A DNA stretch of 6,794 nt, taken from Hydrogenophaga sp. (GTDB lineage: Bacteria > Pseudomonadota > Gammaproteobacteria > Burkholderiales > Burkholderiaceae_C). Below the pieces are notes generated by a model. That model did no database searches. It was not told the DNA's origin and saw only the letters and a program-made list of their open reading frames with translations. Made by a program: the position numbers and the translations under genes. The stretch covers positions 1 to 6,794 of the forward strand of contig JAABRN010000549.1 in assembly GCA_011390855.1 (NCBI GenBank), written 5' to 3'. Below are positions 5,283 to 6,794 of the stretch, piece by piece. Numbering within the stretch: the stretch's first letter is position 1; each line of letters starts with the position of its first letter.

Positions 5283-6616
5283 GCGGTCACGGCACGGTCG
5301 GCCTCGGCGGACCAGTGCGCCACCTGCCCGCCCACCAGCGTGGCGCGCACACGCACGGGCAGTTCGTACCCACCAAAGGGCGTGTGTTTGCCCTGGCTGT
5401 GCAGTGCCACCGCCTCCACTGCCCATGGTCGGTTCGGATCGAACACACACACATCGGCCACGCCCCCCACCGCCAGTTTGCCCACGCTGGCCTGCAAGGT
5501 GCCCAGGCTGGCGCCCAGCACCGCCTGCGGGCCTTGGGTGAGCACGGCAAGCGCCTGCATGAGGCCCAGACCGTCTTGCTGAGCCCACTTGCAAGCGAGA
5601 CCCAGCAACAACTCCACCGCCGTGGCGCCGGGTTCGGCTTCGGCAAAGGGCAGCGTCTTGGCGTCGCTGTCCACCGGGTTGTGGTCAGACACCAGCGCAT
5701 CGATGCTGCCATCCGCCAGGCCGGCGCGCAACGCGTCGCGGTCGCGCTGCTGGCGCACCGGGGGCTGCAATCGCAGGCGGCTGTCGTAGTAGCCGATGTC
5801 CACGTCGGTCAGCAGCAGGTTGTGCACGCTCACATCGCAGGTAACTGGCAGCCCTTCGGCCTTGGCCTGTCGCACCAGCGCGAGACCAGCCGCGCTGCTG
5901 ATGCGGCACAGGTGCACCCGCGCACCGGTGCCGGCTTTGCCTTGCACCGCGCGCATCAACTCAAACAGCGTGTGCAGCGCGATGGTCTCGGCTGCCACCG
6001 GCACGCCGGACAAGCCCAGGCGTGTGGCCAACGGACCACTGGCCGCCACGCCCTTGCCCAACCAGACGTCTTGCGGCCGAAGCCAGACCGTGTACCCGAA
6101 CGTGGCGGCGTACTGCAGTGCGCGCTGCAGCACCTGCGTGTTCAGGATCGGCACCTCGGCCTGACCGAACCCGATACAGCCCGACTCGGTCAGCTCGGCC
6201 ATCTCGGTCAGTACCTCGCCCTTGAGGCCACGAGTGAGCGCGCCCAGCGGAAACACCCGCGCCAGGTGCAGTTTTTCGGCACGGAACTTCAGCATGTCCA
6301 CCAGTCCGGGCTCGTCCAGAACCGGGTCGGTGTCGGGCGGACAGACCAGCGAAGTCACGCCGCCAGCCACCGCCGCGGCCATTTCGCTCTCCAGCATGCC
6401 GGCATGTTCCTGGCCCGGCTCGCGCAGGCGAACGGCCAGATCGACCAGACCCGGCGCAACCACGCAGCCCGTGGCATCGATGGTGCGGTTGGCATGGAAG
6501 TCGGCGGCCACATTGCCGATGGCGATGATGCGTCCGGCCGCAATCGCCACGTCGGCCATCTCGTCGCGCCCGGTGGCCGGGTCCATGACGCGGCCGTTTT
6601 GAATCAGGATCTTCAT
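5279..6616 (-). CDS. pyrX: Dihydroorotase-like protein, probably catalytically inactive (PyrX/PyrC', aspartate transcarbamoylase-associated)
   Basis: This 445-residue amidohydrolase-fold protein is related to class I dihydroorotase, which closes carbamoyl-aspartate to dihydroorotate in pyrimidine synthesis. The fold is intact: MKILIQNGRVMDPATG start, APGLVDL, REPG (65-68), GGVTS, and a C-terminal amidohydrolase sandwich. However, the metal-binding DxHxH motif reads D59-L-A61-V-R63, the H of the HAED block is R180, and the H of the HLCHVS block is R238. H265 and D311 (SDH) remain. This is the pattern of the non-catalytic PyrC'/PyrX subunit that pseudomonads need to assemble active PyrB dodecamers. 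Automated annotation would probably call it dihydroorotase. ATG at 6616 has only a weak AAAGAA Shine-Dalgarno. Its stop overlaps the acyltransferase GTG. By analogy pyrB would lie upstream, past the right edge. A separate active dihydroorotase is expected elsewhere in the genome. Confidence 0.88.
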   Translation of the reverse strand: MKILIQNGRVMDPATGRDEMADVAIAAGRIIAIGNVAADFHANRTIDATGCVVAPGLVDLAVRLREPGQEHAGMLESEMAAAVAGGVTSLVCPPDTDPVLDEPGLVDMLKFRAEKLHLARVFPLGALTRGLKGEVLTEMAELTESGCIGFGQAEVPILNTQVLQRALQYAATFGYTVWLRPQDVWLGKGVAASGPLATRLGLSGVPVAAETIALHTLFELMRAVQGKAGTGARVHLCRISSAAGLALVRQAKAEGLPVTCDVSVHNLLLTDVDIGYYDSRLRLQPPVRQQRDRDALRAGLADGSIDALVSDHNPVDSDAKTLPFAEAEPGATAVELLLGLACKWAQQDGLGLMQALAVLTQGPQAVLGASLGTLQASVGKLAVGGVADVCVFDPNRPWAVEAVALHSQGKHTPFGGYELPVRVRATLVGGQVAHWSAEADRAVTA

Positions 6617-6653
6617 GGTCGGTTCTTTCGATCAGCGATCAAGCGGCCGCAGT

Positions 6654-6706
6654 GGTGGAGCGTGGGGGGCAAAGGAACGGCCGCAGCGCAGGGCCGCCCC
6701 AAGCAA
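6654..6706. repeat. GC-rich direct repeat, copy 1
   Basis: This 53-bp block begins GGTGGAGCGTGGGGGG and ends GCCGCCCCAAGCAA. It recurs at 6743-6794 with one G fewer in the G-run and one C-to-T change, a repeat period of about 88 bp. From memory it resembles dispersed intergenic repeats of Comamonadaceae genomes. It has no coding potential I can support. Confidence 0.85.
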
Positions 6707-6711
6707 GGCCG

Positions 6712-6726
6712 GCCCCCTCGGGGGGC
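6712..6726. repeat. Hairpin core of the repeat unit
   Basis: GCCCCC, TCG, GGGGGC: a perfect 6-bp all-GC stem with a 3-nt loop, in the part of the unit between the two direct copies. It has no following T-run on either strand, so it is a repeat-element palindrome rather than a classical intrinsic terminator. Confidence 0.7.
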
Positions 6727-6742
6727 AGCGACCCGCGCAAGC

Positions 6743-6794
6743 GGTGGAGCGTGGGGGCAAAGGAACGGCTGCAGCGCAGGGCCGCCCCAAGCAA
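6743..6794. repeat. GC-rich direct repeat, copy 2 (reaches window end)
   Basis: This 52-bp block matches copy 1 apart from one deleted G and one substitution (GCTGC for GCCGC). It ends exactly at the window edge, so the array may continue beyond it. In copy 1 the same end is followed by GGCCGGCCCCC. Confidence 0.85.

Larger units (their letters stand above)
6617..6794. other. Intergenic region upstream of the dihydroorotase-like gene
   Basis: The first ~35 bp before the gene hold a weak Shine-Dalgarno and a small dyad (GATC-AGC-GATC, 6630-6640); the remainder is the tandem repeat, with a NotI-like palindrome GCGGCCGC at 6643-6650. I see no gene and no confident promoter here. The gene is probably transcribed from a promoter further right, reading through the repeats. 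Confidence 0.55.

Noticed and set aside
5283..5594. Longer acyltransferase starting at ATG 5594
   Set aside because: The extra 104 residues are Gly/Arg-rich shadow sequence of the dihydroorotase-like gene. The GTG at 5282 with its GTGA overlap fits the family's normal length.
6712..6726. Intrinsic terminator upstream of the dihydroorotase-like gene
   Set aside because: The stem is all GC but no T-run follows on either strand, and it belongs to a repeat unit.

Overview
The window comes from a high-GC betaproteobacterium, most likely a member of the Comamonadaceae (Burkholderiales). Three things suggest this. Codon use is strongly GC-biased. A dihydroorotase-like gene lies directly before a PlsC-type acyltransferase, an order I recall from that family. 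The GC-rich tandem repeat at the right edge, built around a CCCCCTCGGGGGG core, resembles intergenic repeats I recall from the same family. The genus cannot be fixed from this sequence.

Layout, left to right. (1) 2-862, minus: N-terminal 287 residues of a TonB-dependent outer-membrane receptor, cut by the left edge, closely resembling E. coli YncD/PqqU, the PQQ importer. (2) 840-2972, minus: a complete type II quinohemoprotein alcohol dehydrogenase (PQQ domain plus cytochrome c domain). The receptor start codon lies inside its 3' end. (3) 2973-3228: a 256-bp divergent intergenic region with two perfect inverted repeats. (4) 3229-4536, plus: an AcoR-like regulator (GAF, likely PAS, Fis-type HTH) that lacks the AAA+ sigma54-activating domain. 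(5) 4512-5282, minus: a PlsC-family acyltransferase, overlapping the regulator tail to tail. (6) 5279-6616, minus: a dihydroorotase-like protein that has lost most metal ligands (PyrX/PyrC' type), joined to the acyltransferase by a 4-base GTGA overlap. (7) 6617-6794: a GC-rich tandem repeat with a strong hairpin core.

Two units meet here. The left unit looks like a self-contained system for PQQ-dependent periplasmic alcohol oxidation: the divergent regulator probably controls an operon encoding both the quinoprotein and a receptor likely to import its cofactor. This would suit a host that cannot make PQQ and scavenges it, which is an inference. The right unit is housekeeping: a pseudo-dihydroorotase expected to support aspartate transcarbamoylase (pyrB, if present, would lie beyond the right edge) and a phospholipid acyltransferase. 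I saw no tRNA, rRNA, CRISPR array, transposase or attachment site.
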